Assembly (NCBI RefSeq): GCF_026191675.1
Contig: NZ_JAKRRY010000013.1
Span: 57,921-121,920 of the forward strand
Reading direction: 5' to 3'
Source of the DNA: Vibrio qingdaonensis
GTDB taxonomy: Bacteria; Pseudomonadota; Gammaproteobacteria; Enterobacterales; Vibrionaceae
Length of the DNA stretch: 64,000 nucleotides
Shown one piece after another: positions 1 through 7,549 of the stretch. The translations under genes were made by a program, and so were the position numbers. The notes beneath the pieces were generated by a model. That model searched no databases and was not told the DNA's origin. It saw nothing but the letters and a program-made list of their open reading frames with translations. Every line of letters begins with the position of its first letter. Positions within the stretch are counted from its first letter, which is position 1.

Positions 1-497
1 AACGTCGAAATGAGCGCCAGCCCCACACCTAGAGGGCTATCAAATTGCAGCCCCAGTACGTCGCCTTTTGTCGCAATGACAACCACACCAAAATAGCCAA
101 GCAAGCAGGCAATCCAATCTTGACCACGGATTTTTTGTTTTAAGAATACGGCAGCCATTAAAGTCAGCGTGATCGCCCAACTGTAATTGATGGGCTGAGC
201 TTGTGACGCTGGCAGCAGTTCGTAGGCCTTAAATAAAATCAGATAGTAGGCGAACGGATTGATAATGCCGAGTAAGACGTAATACCACGGGTTGGATAGG
301 AAGGTAGTTTTGATTTGTTTTATCGAGCCCTGTACACCACACACCACCACGAGTGCAATCGCTGAAACCAGTGAGGCAACAAAGACCATTTGGGCCGGAG
401 TGAACTCGGCCAGTGTCAGTTTAAATGCGGTGGCAACTGTCGACCAAAGGAGCACAGCAGACAGAGCAAAGAATAAAGCTTTTCGTTCGTTTAGCAT
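1..497 (-). CDS. EamA/DMT-superfamily permease (partial, 3' end outside window)
   Basis: The reading frame runs from an ATG at 497 down to base 1 without a stop, giving about 165 residues of an unfinished protein. It begins MLNERKALFFALSAVLLWST and continues with alternating hydrophobic helices and short loops; the first helix with its LLWST motif, and the later stretch around QPINYSWAITLTLMAAVFLK, are typical of the first EamA repeat of drug/metabolite transporters. These are inner-membrane exporters or permeases of about 300 residues with ten helices, so roughly half is visible. The substrate cannot be told. It is the left neighbour of the lateral flagellum locus and transcribes away from it; it looks like ordinary chromosomal backbone rather than part of the flagellar set. 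Confidence 0.8.
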   Translation of the reverse strand, partial: MLNERKALFFALSAVLLWSTVATAFKLTLAEFTPAQMVFVASLVSAIALVVVCGVQGSIKQIKTTFLSNPWYYVLLGIINPFAYYLILFKAYELLPASQAQPINYSWAITLTLMAAVFLKQKIRGQDWIACLLGYFGVVVIATKGDVLGLQFDSPLGVGLALIST

Positions 498-590
498 GAG
501 GGTGTGGTACGCGATTGAGTAAATAAAGTGCCAGCATCTTACCAGTGAATAGCGTTCTGAAAAGCAAGAGTTTGTGGATCTTGAAGGGGG

Positions 591-1298
591 TCACAATGAA
601 ATCAATGCCGGGAGGGGCGTTAGGTCAATTAAGGCGGTAGGTTTGTGATGGTGTTGACCAAATAAAAACAGCGTTGTGCGATTTTGAACAGTGAAACGCG
701 CCATATCCACTAACGTTAGTAGGGCGTGATAGCGAAGGACATATTGGCGAGTTTCCGCTGGCAAAGACAGGCGGTTGAAGTCACGGCTGCCTGAACGATT
801 AATCGCGCGTTGCACGCGTCCTTCTCCTGCATTGTAGGCGGCGAGCGTTAGGTTGATATCACCATCAAACTTTTGATAAAGAAAATTGAGGTACTTAAGC
901 GCGGCGGTACTGCTGGCATCAATGTCGAAGCGTTCATCTTTTTGGGCATTGACGATGAGCCCAAATCGGGTGGCGGTGGCGGGAATGAGTTGCCATAGCC
1001 CCGCGGCATTGGCGGCGGACACGGCGTTAGGATTGTAGGACGACTCTAACATGGGCAGGAGTATGAGATTGTTTGGCAGCGAGTAATCAGCTAACTGTTT
1101 GAACAGCTGTTGTATCAGCGGGTTATAAGTATCGAGCTTGGCGAGGATAGGTGCTTGGTATGGCTGTAGCTTTTCAATATGCGGGGCGATGAGTTGGGGT
1201 GATATTATTGAATGGGACGAGGAAACTGCCCAACTTGAATGCAACACCGCACCCCAAAGGCTAAAGATAACAAAGGTCAATCTTCGCCTAGCGCGCAT
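591..1298 (-). CDS. Periplasmic lytic transglycosylase (SLT domain) of the lateral flagellum locus
   Basis: A 235-residue exported SLT-fold enzyme predicted to cleave peptidoglycan glycan strands. An N-terminal hydrophobic segment after MRARRR acts as signal peptide or anchor. The catalytic glutamate is E85 in LPMLESSYNP, followed by AGLWQLIPATA (about 98-108) and AAYNAGEGRV (about 148-157), the motif series of the MltD-like branch. It lacks the LysM repeats of MltD. The ATG at 1298 is preferred to a GTG three codons upstream; it overlaps the end of flgN by 11 bp, so the two are probably co-translated. Because FlgJ in this locus has no muramidase domain (see 9355-9900), this enzyme is the likely one opening the cell wall for the lateral rod. 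The family assignment is firm; the flagellar role is inferred from context. Confidence 0.85.
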   Translation of the reverse strand: MRARRRLTFVIFSLWGAVLHSSWAVSSSHSIISPQLIAPHIEKLQPYQAPILAKLDTYNPLIQQLFKQLADYSLPNNLILLPMLESSYNPNAVSAANAAGLWQLIPATATRFGLIVNAQKDERFDIDASSTAALKYLNFLYQKFDGDINLTLAAYNAGEGRVQRAINRSGSRDFNRLSLPAETRQYVLRYHALLTLVDMARFTVQNRTTLFLFGQHHHKPTALIDLTPLPALISL

Positions 1299-1743
1299 AC
1301 TCCTCACACACTACTTTCTCTTCATACGTGATAGCGGGTTTGCCCATCAGTTGACCCAGAAGCTCATGAAACGCCGCCGAGCTTTGACCGTTCTCTTGAT
1401 TGTAGCGCTGACACTGTTTAATGAGTGCTTCCAGTACCGACCACTGCTTTGCAACGTGTGTCTGCAATTTTATCGGTAAGGCTTTAGTCAGTGTTTTCAC
1501 GCCAACCTCTGAGCTTGGCAGTTGTAATTGCTGCAGGCATAAGGTTCGTGATTTAGCGCCGTAGCTCAGTTTCTTGAGTACAGGAAGTTGTTGCTGAATA
1601 TTGCGATTGAGCGCGTCACTATCGAGTTTCAGATACAGGGCTTTCTGGTGCTGCAGTAACGCAAGTAACTTTTGATAGAGCTTAATATCCTCAGTGATCG
1701 AAACCACAAAGTTTTGCACCAATTCACTTTTTGTGACGGTCAT
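1288..1743 (-). CDS. flgN: Lateral flagellar chaperone FlgN
   Basis: A 151-residue, mostly helical cytoplasmic protein, the size of FlgN family members, which bind the junction proteins FlgK and FlgL before export. Sequence similarity is weak, as usual for FlgN, and the call leans on length, heptad-like leucine and glutamine pattern and its place just downstream of flgM in a flgA-flgM-flgN run. An AGGA lies 7 nt before the ATG at 1743. The gene is separated from flgM by 73 bp that contain a small hairpin (ACCGAC at 1765-1770 with GTCGGT at 1778-1783). Its stop overlaps the downstream transglycosylase start. The client proteins FlgK and FlgL are encoded on the opposite strand in the same locus. 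Confidence 0.75.
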   Translation of the reverse strand: MTVTKSELVQNFVVSITEDIKLYQKLLALLQHQKALYLKLDSDALNRNIQQQLPVLKKLSYGAKSRTLCLQQLQLPSSEVGVKTLTKALPIKLQTHVAKQWSVLEALIKQCQRYNQENGQSSAAFHELLGQLMGKPAITYEEKVVCEEYAR

Positions 1744-1816
1744 AACGTCATCCTTTTGCTGACACCGACGATAGATGTCGGTCGTATCCTATCGATAGTT
1801 TTATGCTTTGACAGGC

Positions 1817-2098
1817 TTATTCATGTCCGGTGTGAAAACGCATCACCGCTTGCGATAGCGCTTTAACATCCAATCCAAGCTCCCCATTGGCAAGGGCATT
1901 TCGCACTTGCTCAACTTTCGCCATATCGACATTCGGCAATGTGGATAGTTCAGCCTGCGCTTTATCTAAAGCGGCAGTATTGGCGTTAAATGTCGCGGCA
2001 TCGTTAGCTTGTCGGGCCGGAGCAGCGGTTGCTGGCTTACTGTCTTGCTTCAGAAGCGTTTGTGGGACATGCCCGCCCGCTACTTTATCTATCTTCAT
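1817..2098 (-). CDS. flgM: Lateral anti-sigma factor FlgM
   Basis: A 93-residue protein starting MKIDKV, with a low-complexity alanine- and glutamine-rich N-terminal half and a helical C-terminal half (residues about 50-90, containing VEQVRNALANGELGLD). This is the classic FlgM layout, in which the C-terminal helices bind and hold sigma-28. Its partner here is presumably LafS (15616-16344). FlgM is secreted through the completed hook-basal body, which releases the sigma factor. Two ATGs lie in tandem (2101 and 2098); the second is chosen because AGGAG is 7 nt upstream. The ribosome-binding site sits in an inverted repeat (see 2108-2142). Family call is firm; dedication to LafS rather than a polar FliA is inferred from linkage. 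Confidence 0.88.
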   Translation of the reverse strand: MKIDKVAGGHVPQTLLKQDSKPATAAPARQANDAATFNANTAALDKAQAELSTLPNVDMAKVEQVRNALANGELGLDVKALSQAVMRFHTGHE

Positions 2099-2107
2099 CA
2101 TTATTCT

Positions 2108-2142
2108 CCTGTCGCGTGTCTTCAACCATATAGAGCGACAGG
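2108..2142 (-). promoter_or_regulatory. 5'-leader hairpin that covers the flgM ribosome-binding site
   Basis: CCTGTCGC at 2108-2115 and GCGACAGG at 2135-2142 form a perfect 8-bp inverted repeat with a 19-nt loop. In the flgM transcript the downstream arm ends in ACAGG, the first part of the ACAGGAG ribosome-binding sequence, just before the AUG. The stem would therefore hide part of that site. Whether it forms in vivo is inference. Confidence 0.45.
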
Positions 2143-2297
2143 CCTGAGGCTGGCATTAAATGGTTTGCGTTATTTTTTGTACCGTAGAATCGATGAGATT
2201 GACGATACTTAGAGTTAAAAACTGTTACCTTGAGTCCAGAATTTTTTCTGTCCTATCGCGCCAGAGAGAAAAGTCATAGAGTTTTTTGGGGGGGAAT

Positions 2298-3023
2298 CTA
2301 AAATTGAGTATGCACTTGGTTTGAACCCGTCACAACGGCGCGAATAACTTTTTTTGAACGACTATTTTGTACGTCAATTTGCTCACCTTTTCCCCCCGTC
2401 TCCATTGCCACACCGCGTGTTTGGGCGCTGAATTTTCCGCTGCTGGCGATGATGAGCACTTCATTGCCTTTTTGCACTAAAGGAGGGGCGCTGACATAAC
2501 GTGAATTCACCATTTGACCAGTTCGAAGTCGACGATTGACTTGTTGGCCAGTGGCCCGTTCTAGGGTGGCAATAAAGGGGGTGTCTCGAGTTAACTCACG
2601 TCGCTCAAGTTTGATGTCCGCTAGGGTAATTTCACTGTCGCGAGATAAGGCTTTCGCCGCGACAACGACAGGCAACGTTAATGTCGATCGCACCGTGGTG
2701 TTAATGCGCCATTCATTCACGCCATCTTGGCAAATGACACTGCGTTTTAGATGACCAATGGGCATGGACTGGTTATCACGTCCGTTAATCATGAGTGGTT
2801 GTTGGCAGCGCGGTAAGTGTTTTACTGACTCTGGAACGAAGGTCACGAGAGCGATGTCAAACGCGCCCCATTTTTGCTGCTTTGCCAGCAAGTTAAGCTC
2901 AGATTTGACGGATTGCTCTACGGTTTGGCGAATATCGTCGGCGCTCATTGTCGTCACTTGTTGTGACATCACGGCGCTAGAAAATATCATCCAAATAGCA
3001 CTTCCTACTCGCTTCCCTATCAT
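2298..3023 (-). CDS. flgA: Lateral flagellar P-ring assembly chaperone FlgA
   Basis: A 241-residue periplasmic protein that helps FlgI assemble into the P ring. The ATG at 3023 gives MIGKRVGSAIWMIFSSAVMS, a clear signal peptide; an upstream TTG at 3041 would add six residues and is less likely. The C-terminal half has the SAF-type domain with ALSRDSEITLADIKLERREL and VNRRLRTGQMVNSRYV, the conserved FlgA core (about residues 120-185), then a C-terminal sheet with VLIIASSGKFSAQTRGVAME. It stands head-to-head with flgB, with the shared regulatory region in between, and is followed by flgM after about 200 bp. Assignment is firm. Confidence 0.92.
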   Translation of the reverse strand: MIGKRVGSAIWMIFSSAVMSQQVTTMSADDIRQTVEQSVKSELNLLAKQQKWGAFDIALVTFVPESVKHLPRCQQPLMINGRDNQSMPIGHLKRSVICQDGVNEWRINTTVRSTLTLPVVVAAKALSRDSEITLADIKLERRELTRDTPFIATLERATGQQVNRRLRTGQMVNSRYVSAPPLVQKGNEVLIIASSGKFSAQTRGVAMETGGKGEQIDVQNSRSKKVIRAVVTGSNQVHTQF

Positions 3024-3098
3024 GACTACTGCTTCCGACAAACGGAAGGATGACTTCCCTTTGCTTTTTTATGTTGTTGTTTTTAAATGAAAATATTT

Positions 3099-3115
3099 AT
3101 GGCACGTATATTGTA
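3099..3115 (+). promoter_or_regulatory. Sigma-54 promoter of the lateral flgB operon
   Basis: ATGGCACGTATATTGTA aligns base by base with the sigma-54 consensus YTGGCACGrNNNTTGCW, with only the final GC reading GT. The GG element (3101-3102) and the -12 element have the right spacing. It lies about 40 bp before the flgB ATG, so transcription would start near 3125. The natural activator is LafK, encoded at 30133-31503 in the same locus; that link is inference. Confidence 0.82.
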
Positions 3116-3155
3116 ATCTATTCGCTGTACTTGGCGAATGGAAAAGGAATATGCG

Positions 3156-3518
3156 ATGGCAATCAGCTTTGAAAATGCACTAGGTGTCCACCCTAACGCG
3201 CTCGATTTTAGAGTGCAACGTACCAAGGTCTTGGCAAGTAACTTAGCAAATGTCGATACCCCTGGATACCTCGCAAGAGATCTTAGCTTTAAGACTGTGA
3301 TGGGGAAAATGACGCCTAATGGTGTGCAACCGCAAGTTCCCCAAATGATGGCAGAAGCGAAATATGCCATGCCTTACCAGAACAGCAAAGACGGTAATAC
3401 CGTTGAGCTAGGTGTCGAGCAAGCCAAGTTCGCGCAAAACAACATGGATTTTCAAACTAGCCTGACGTTTCTCAATATGAAGCTAAGTGGGCTGGCGAAA
3501 GCAATTGAAGGACGTTAA
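3156..3518 (+). CDS. flgB: Lateral flagellar proximal rod protein FlgB
   Basis: A 120-residue rod subunit exported through the flagellar type III gate and assembled in the periplasm onto the MS ring and FliE. The conserved rod/hook N-terminal signature is seen in RTKVLASNLANVDTPGYLARDLSF (about residues 24-47). The C-terminus carries the FlgB-type helix with FQTSLTFLNMKLSGLAKAIEGR. It is slightly shorter than typical FlgB of about 135 residues. The ATG at 3156 is chosen over one six codons upstream because AAGGA lies 7 nt before it. First gene of the flgBCDEFGHIJKL run behind the sigma-54 promoter. Confidence 0.95.
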   Translation: MAISFENALGVHPNALDFRVQRTKVLASNLANVDTPGYLARDLSFKTVMGKMTPNGVQPQVPQMMAEAKYAMPYQNSKDGNTVELGVEQAKFAQNNMDFQTSLTFLNMKLSGLAKAIEGR

Positions 3519-3520
3519 TC

Positions 3521-3955
3521 ATGTCATTTACTGATATCTATTCAATCGCAGGGTCTGCGATGACGGCGCAAACGGTGCGCCTTAACACGGTCGCCAGTAA
3601 CTTAGCCAATGCGGATGCCGTCTCTGCCAACCCGGATGACGCCTACAAGGCATTAAAGCCCGTGTTTGCTACGGTATATAACCAATCACAGCTGTCTGCC
3701 GACCAAGCGGTATACCCCAACGCTGAAGTCCGTATTGTCGATGTTGTACAAAGTCAGGCTCAAGCCGAGCAGCGATTTGAACCCAATAACCCGCTCGCCA
3801 ATCAGGAAGGCTATGTCTACTACCCTGGAGTGGATGTGGTGACGGAAATGGCCGACATGATGTCGGCAACGCGCAGCTTTGAAACCAATGTGGAAGTGTT
3901 GGCGAATGTCAAAAGCATGCAGCAAGGGCTACTTCGCCTAGGAGAGGGACGTTAA
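3521..3955 (+). CDS. flgC: Lateral flagellar proximal rod protein FlgC
   Basis: A 144-residue rod subunit. The N-terminal signature is MTAQTVRLNTVASNLANADA, and the C-terminal helix contains VVTEMADMMSATRSFETNVEVLANVKSM, the arrangement of FlgC proteins. It forms part of the driveshaft with FlgB and FlgF. It begins two bases after the flgB stop, and its own stop overlaps the flgD start by one base (TAATG), so the three genes are tightly coupled. Length matches the family. No anomaly seen. Confidence 0.95.
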   Translation: MSFTDIYSIAGSAMTAQTVRLNTVASNLANADAVSANPDDAYKALKPVFATVYNQSQLSADQAVYPNAEVRIVDVVQSQAQAEQRFEPNNPLANQEGYVYYPGVDVVTEMADMMSATRSFETNVEVLANVKSMQQGLLRLGEGR

Positions 3956-4632
3956 TGAGTATTGCACAATTTACGGCGTTAGACGCCGATGCGCCGCTGG
4001 CAACCCAAAGCAATGCAGGGATCTCGGCGAATCCGCAAGATATGAACAGCGCCAGTTCATTACAAAATGAATTCATCAGTTTAATGGTGGCGCAGATTCA
4101 AAATCAAGACCCACTGAATCCCCTTGATGGAACGGAATATGTCAGTCAATTGGCTCAGTTTTCTCAAGTACAAAGTACCGAAAACATGTCGACGTTAATG
4201 CAAAACAGCATGGTATTGCTCGACAACATGCAAGTGTTATCAACCGCAGGACTCGTGGGGCAAACCGTGTACGTCAACAGTGATGAATTTGAAATGGGTG
4301 AAGGGGTGCAGAGTGGCAAGATCGAGCTCGCTCACCCGTCGAATCAAGTGACATTGGTGGTGGAAGATGAATTCGGTCAAAAAACAAAGGTGCCATTAGG
4401 TGCTCACGCCGCCGGTGATGTTGATTTTTCTCTCGATCCTGAAAAGCATGGATTGAAGCCCGGAAATTATCGCGTATCGGTGGAAGTACAAGAAGGCCAA
4501 GCGGCACCGAATCTATTGCTTGCTGGTGAAGTTGAGCAAGTTCGAATTCCAAGTACCGGTGGTGCCGCACTCGTCAATATTACCGGTGTCGGCAGCGTAC
4601 CTTTCTATCAAATCAGTCAGTTCGGTGCCTAG
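3955..4632 (+). CDS. flgD: Lateral flagellar hook-cap protein FlgD
   Basis: A 225-residue hook scaffolding protein that caps the growing hook and is later shed. The diagnostic N-terminal segment is NEFISLMVAQIQNQDPLNPL followed by EYVSQLAQFS (about residues 38-72). The C-terminal part holds the FLG/tudor-like and FnIII-like sheet region, ending VGSVPFYQISQFGA. It overlaps the flgC stop by one base. A 119-bp gap with short tandem repeats separates it from flgE, the widest gap in this operon. Family call is firm. Confidence 0.94.
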   Translation: MSIAQFTALDADAPLATQSNAGISANPQDMNSASSLQNEFISLMVAQIQNQDPLNPLDGTEYVSQLAQFSQVQSTENMSTLMQNSMVLLDNMQVLSTAGLVGQTVYVNSDEFEMGEGVQSGKIELAHPSNQVTLVVEDEFGQKTKVPLGAHAAGDVDFSLDPEKHGLKPGNYRVSVEVQEGQAAPNLLLAGEVEQVRIPSTGGAALVNITGVGSVPFYQISQFGA

Positions 4633-4639
4633 CGCCTAG
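4624..4639. repeat. 16-bp repeat, copy 1 (second copy at 21476-21491)
   Basis: GGTGCCTAGCGCCTAG spans the end of flgD (stop included) and the start of the flgD-flgE gap. An identical 16-mer lies at 21476-21491 near lafA, 17 kb away. Within it the unit GCCTAGC is repeated directly. Confidence 0.6.
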
Positions 4640-4644
4640 CTATG

Positions 4645-4686
4645 TGTTAAATGCTAAGTGTTAAACGCTAAATATTAAACGCTAAG
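4645..4686. repeat. Three tandem copies of a 14-bp unit in the flgD-flgE gap
   Basis: The units are TGTTAAATGCTAAG (4645-4658), TGTTAAACGCTAAA (4659-4672) and TATTAAACGCTAAG (4673-4686). Each differs from its neighbour by two bases. No coding role is apparent. The array lies between the flgD stop at 4632 and the flgE start at 4752 and probably arose by slippage or local duplication. Confidence 0.75.
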
Positions 4687-4751
4687 TGCAACTTGTAATT
4701 GAATATAACCATTAATTGAGCACCAACTAAAAAGACAAAGAAGAGGACATC

Positions 4752-5951
4752 ATGAGCTTTGATATCGCACTCAGTGGCTTGGACGCCACCAACTCACAAC
4801 TTAATACCATCAGTCATAACATTGCTAACGCGTCGACGTATGGTTTTAAAGAAGCAAGAACAGAATTTTCAGCGGTGTACAACGGTATGCAGGCAGGAGG
4901 TGTGGAAGTCGCCGCCATTTCGCAAAACTTTGATAAAAATGGTTCGGTATCAGGTACGGGTCGCTCAATGGATTTAGCGATTAACGGTAATGGCTTCTTT
5001 GTCACCAAAGACCATATGGGTCAGATGCTGTATACCCGCGCGGGTGTGTTTGGTACCGACAAAGACAATTACGTTGTCGGCAATACTGGCGCCAAGCTGC
5101 AAGGCTATAGCGTAGATGGCAATAATAACCTACTCACAGGCTCCGTTGGCGATGTCAAAATCAGTACGTCATCATTAGCAGCGCAAGCCACAGATAAATT
5201 AGATTTTGTCGCCAACTTTGATGCTAGCTCAGGTGTGATTGACCAAGCGGTGAATCCATTTGATGCCACGGATCCGAATTCTTTTAACTCTTCTTACACG
5301 ACCAAAGTTCATGATTCGTTGGGTAATTCTCATACTGTGACGCAGTACTTTACCAAAACGGCGGACAACACATGGCAAGTGAATGTAGAGGTGGATGGTT
5401 CGGCAACGAACCCTGCGACGACGCAAAGCGTGACGTTCAATCCGGATGGCACATTAGCCTCACCAACCGGCAGTTTTAATGTGGCTTTCCCGGCAGCGGG
5501 CGCCAACAGTATGAGTGTGGACATCAGCTTAGCGGGCAGTACCCAGTTTGGCGCGGCGTTTGGCGTGAGCACCAATAGTCCTAATGGTTATACCTCCGGT
5601 GAATTAGCGGGTGTGCGCGTAGAAGACAACGGTATGGTTTTTGCGACTTACACCAATGGTCAATCTCAGCTGCAAGGTCAGGTGGTGCTCGCCAATTTCG
5701 CTAACCCACAAGGTCTAGCGAAAACCAATGGTACGGCATGGACGCAAAGTTATGGTTCTGGCGCACCTGTGATGGGGACACCGGGGACAGGCGTGTTGGG
5801 TGACTTAACGCCGGGCGCACTGGAAGGCTCGAATGTGGATTTGACCTCAGAATTGGTGAACTTGATGACCGCGCAGCGCAACTATCAAGCGAATGCCAAG
5901 ACTATTTCGACCTCGGACAAGCTGACTCAAGCCCTGTTCAACGCAGTATAA
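4752..5951 (+). CDS. flgE: Lateral flagellar hook protein FlgE
   Basis: A 399-residue structural protein that polymerises into the hook, the universal joint between rod and filament. N-terminal D0 signature: ALSGLDATNSQLNTISHNIA followed by NASTYGFKEARTEF. C-terminal signature: GALEGSNVDLTSELVNLMTA and QRNYQANAKTISTSDKLTQA. The middle domains (about residues 140-330) are serine/threonine/asparagine rich and variable, as expected for surface-exposed hook domains. GAGG lies 9 nt before the ATG. Hook length would be set by FliK (16864-17934) and the cap is FlgD. Family call is firm. Confidence 0.96.
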   Translation: MSFDIALSGLDATNSQLNTISHNIANASTYGFKEARTEFSAVYNGMQAGGVEVAAISQNFDKNGSVSGTGRSMDLAINGNGFFVTKDHMGQMLYTRAGVFGTDKDNYVVGNTGAKLQGYSVDGNNNLLTGSVGDVKISTSSLAAQATDKLDFVANFDASSGVIDQAVNPFDATDPNSFNSSYTTKVHDSLGNSHTVTQYFTKTADNTWQVNVEVDGSATNPATTQSVTFNPDGTLASPTGSFNVAFPAAGANSMSVDISLAGSTQFGAAFGVSTNSPNGYTSGELAGVRVEDNGMVFATYTNGQSQLQGQVVLANFANPQGLAKTNGTAWTQSYGSGAPVMGTPGTGVLGDLTPGALEGSNVDLTSELVNLMTAQRNYQANAKTISTSDKLTQALFNAV

Positions 5952-5961
5952 GGAATCGAGC

Positions 5962-6693
5962 ATGGACAGCTTATTGTTTACCGCCACCACAGGCGCCAGC
6001 CGGGTATTAAAAGCCCAGCACGTTCGTTCAAATAACTTATCGAATGCCGATACCACCGGCTTTCGCGCCGATATGGAGCGGGTACAAAGTGTGCCGTTGC
6101 AAGGCTCTGGTTTTGACGGTCGCACGATGGTCGTCACCAACTCCGCGGCGACGCGTTTTGATGCTGGCGATGTGGTGAAAACCGGTCGGGCATTGGATGT
6201 GGCTGTGATGGGGGATGGCTTTCTAACGGTACAAACCCCAGCAGGCGATGAAGCCTATACCCGCGCAGGCAACATTAAAGTTGATGAGTTGGGTGCGATG
6301 AGCATTAACGGTTTCGCGGTGATAGGCAATAACGGTCCTATGGTTTTACCTGATTACCAAAAAGTCGAAATCAGCGAACGAGGCCGCGTGTCGATTATCC
6401 CTCCCGGTGGCAATGCCGAAGTGGAAGTGGGGGAGCTGAAATTGGTTAAACCTGAACCGACTCAGCTGCAGAAAGAAAGCGACAGCCTATTGCACAGTAA
6501 TACCGGTGCCCCATTTGCGGCAGACGCGACGGTCAATCTGGCGCCTGAGCACATTGAAGCGAGTAACGTTTCAGCAATCGATGAGTTACTCAGTGTGATG
6601 TCACTGACTCGTAACTTCGAAATGCAGATTCGCATGATGAAAACCGCAGAAACACTGGCACAAGCGGGCAATAAATTGATGAGTGCTCGTTAA
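5962..6693 (+). CDS. flgF: Lateral flagellar proximal rod protein FlgF
   Basis: A 243-residue rod subunit. It starts MDSLLFTATTGASRVLKAQH followed by SNNLSNADTTGFRADME, the FlgF version of the rod signature, and ends with SAIDELLSVMSLTRNFEMQI and a terminal helix. The central domain resembles the FlgE/F/G core (LDVAVMGDGFLTVQTPAGDE). The start lies 10 bp after flgE with GGAAT upstream. A 16-bp direct duplication overlaps its stop codon (6688-6719). Length matches other FlgF proteins of about 245-250 residues. Confidence 0.95.
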   Translation: MDSLLFTATTGASRVLKAQHVRSNNLSNADTTGFRADMERVQSVPLQGSGFDGRTMVVTNSAATRFDAGDVVKTGRALDVAVMGDGFLTVQTPAGDEAYTRAGNIKVDELGAMSINGFAVIGNNGPMVLPDYQKVEISERGRVSIIPPGGNAEVEVGELKLVKPEPTQLQKESDSLLHSNTGAPFAADATVNLAPEHIEASNVSAIDELLSVMSLTRNFEMQIRMMKTAETLAQAGNKLMSAR

Positions 6694-6719
6694 CGCGCAC
6701 AATCGTTAACACGCACAAT
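6688..6719. repeat. Tandem 16-bp duplication at the flgF stop
   Basis: CGTTAACGCGCACAAT (6688-6703) is followed directly by CGTTAACACGCACAAT (6704-6719), 15 of 16 bases identical. The first copy contains the flgF stop codon (TAA, 6691-6693). It looks like a recent local duplication between flgF and flgG. Confidence 0.7.
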
Positions 6720-6733
6720 AAAGGAGCAACACA

Positions 6734-7519
6734 ATGCATTCAGCACTCTGGATCAGTAAAACGGGCATGGCCGCGCAAGACACCAAGATGACGGCCATCT
6801 CGAATAACCTCGCCAACGTCAATACGGTCGGTTTTAAGCGCGATCGCGTGGTCTTTGAAGATCTGTTTTATAGCATTCAGCGTCAACCGGGCGCCCAAGT
6901 GGATCAAGTTAACCAACTGCCAACCGGGGTGCAGTTAGGTAGCGGTGTACGCGTAGTGGGGACACAAAAAGTGTTCACTCAAGGTAGTGCACAAAATACC
7001 GGACAAGAGTTGGACCTCGCCGTGATGGGGCAAGGTTTTTTTCAAATAGAAAACTCCGATGGGCAAATCATGTATACCCGTAACGGCCAGTTCCATGTCA
7101 ACTCAGAAGGCTTGATGGTGAACAGTCAGGGGTTGCCACTGGAGCCTCAAGTGCAGCTGCCAGATAACGCCTTAAGTTTGTCTGTTGGGGTGGATGGGAC
7201 CGTCACGGCCACAACCGCAGGCAGCACGGTACCGCAAAATCTTGGCCAGATTTCATTGGCAAAATTCATTAACCCTGCAGGCTTAGAAGCGGTCGGCGGC
7301 AACTTGTTTAAAGAAACCGAGGCCAGCGGTCAGGCCGAAGAGTTGATTCCTGGCGAAGATGGCGCCGGCAGTATTAAACAAGGCGCGCTAGAAGGCTCTA
7401 ACGTGCAGGTGGTCGAAGAGATGGTCGATATGATCACCACTCAACGCGCTTATGAGATGAATGCCAAGGTGGTGTCTGCCGCTGATGACATGCTCAAGTT
7501 TGTCGCTCAAGCCATTTAA
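6734..7519 (+). CDS. flgG: Lateral flagellar distal rod protein FlgG
   Basis: A 261-residue distal rod subunit, the exact size typical of FlgG. It begins MHSALWISKTGMAAQDTKMT and has SNNLANVNTVGFKRDRVVFEDLFY, with the FlgG-specific insert region around FEDLFYSIQRQPGAQ that straightens the rod relative to the hook. The C-terminus GALEGSNVQVVEEMVDMITT and QRAYEMNAKVVSAADDML is the family hallmark. AAGGAG stands upstream of the ATG. It assembles through the P and L rings made by flgI and flgH just downstream. Confidence 0.97.
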   Translation: MHSALWISKTGMAAQDTKMTAISNNLANVNTVGFKRDRVVFEDLFYSIQRQPGAQVDQVNQLPTGVQLGSGVRVVGTQKVFTQGSAQNTGQELDLAVMGQGFFQIENSDGQIMYTRNGQFHVNSEGLMVNSQGLPLEPQVQLPDNALSLSVGVDGTVTATTAGSTVPQNLGQISLAKFINPAGLEAVGGNLFKETEASGQAEELIPGEDGAGSIKQGALEGSNVQVVEEMVDMITTQRAYEMNAKVVSAADDMLKFVAQAI

Positions 7520-7549
7520 GCAGTCGCGACACGCGTAAGGATTTTTGAC

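Noticed and set aside
524..545. TGGCAC on the minus strand near 530 as a sigma-54 promoter for the permease gene
   Set aside because: No GC at the required -12 distance.
1138..1479. 113-codon plus-strand frame opposite flgN and the transglycosylase
   Set aside because: Antisense shadow of two well-supported genes with no ribosome-binding site or family resemblance.
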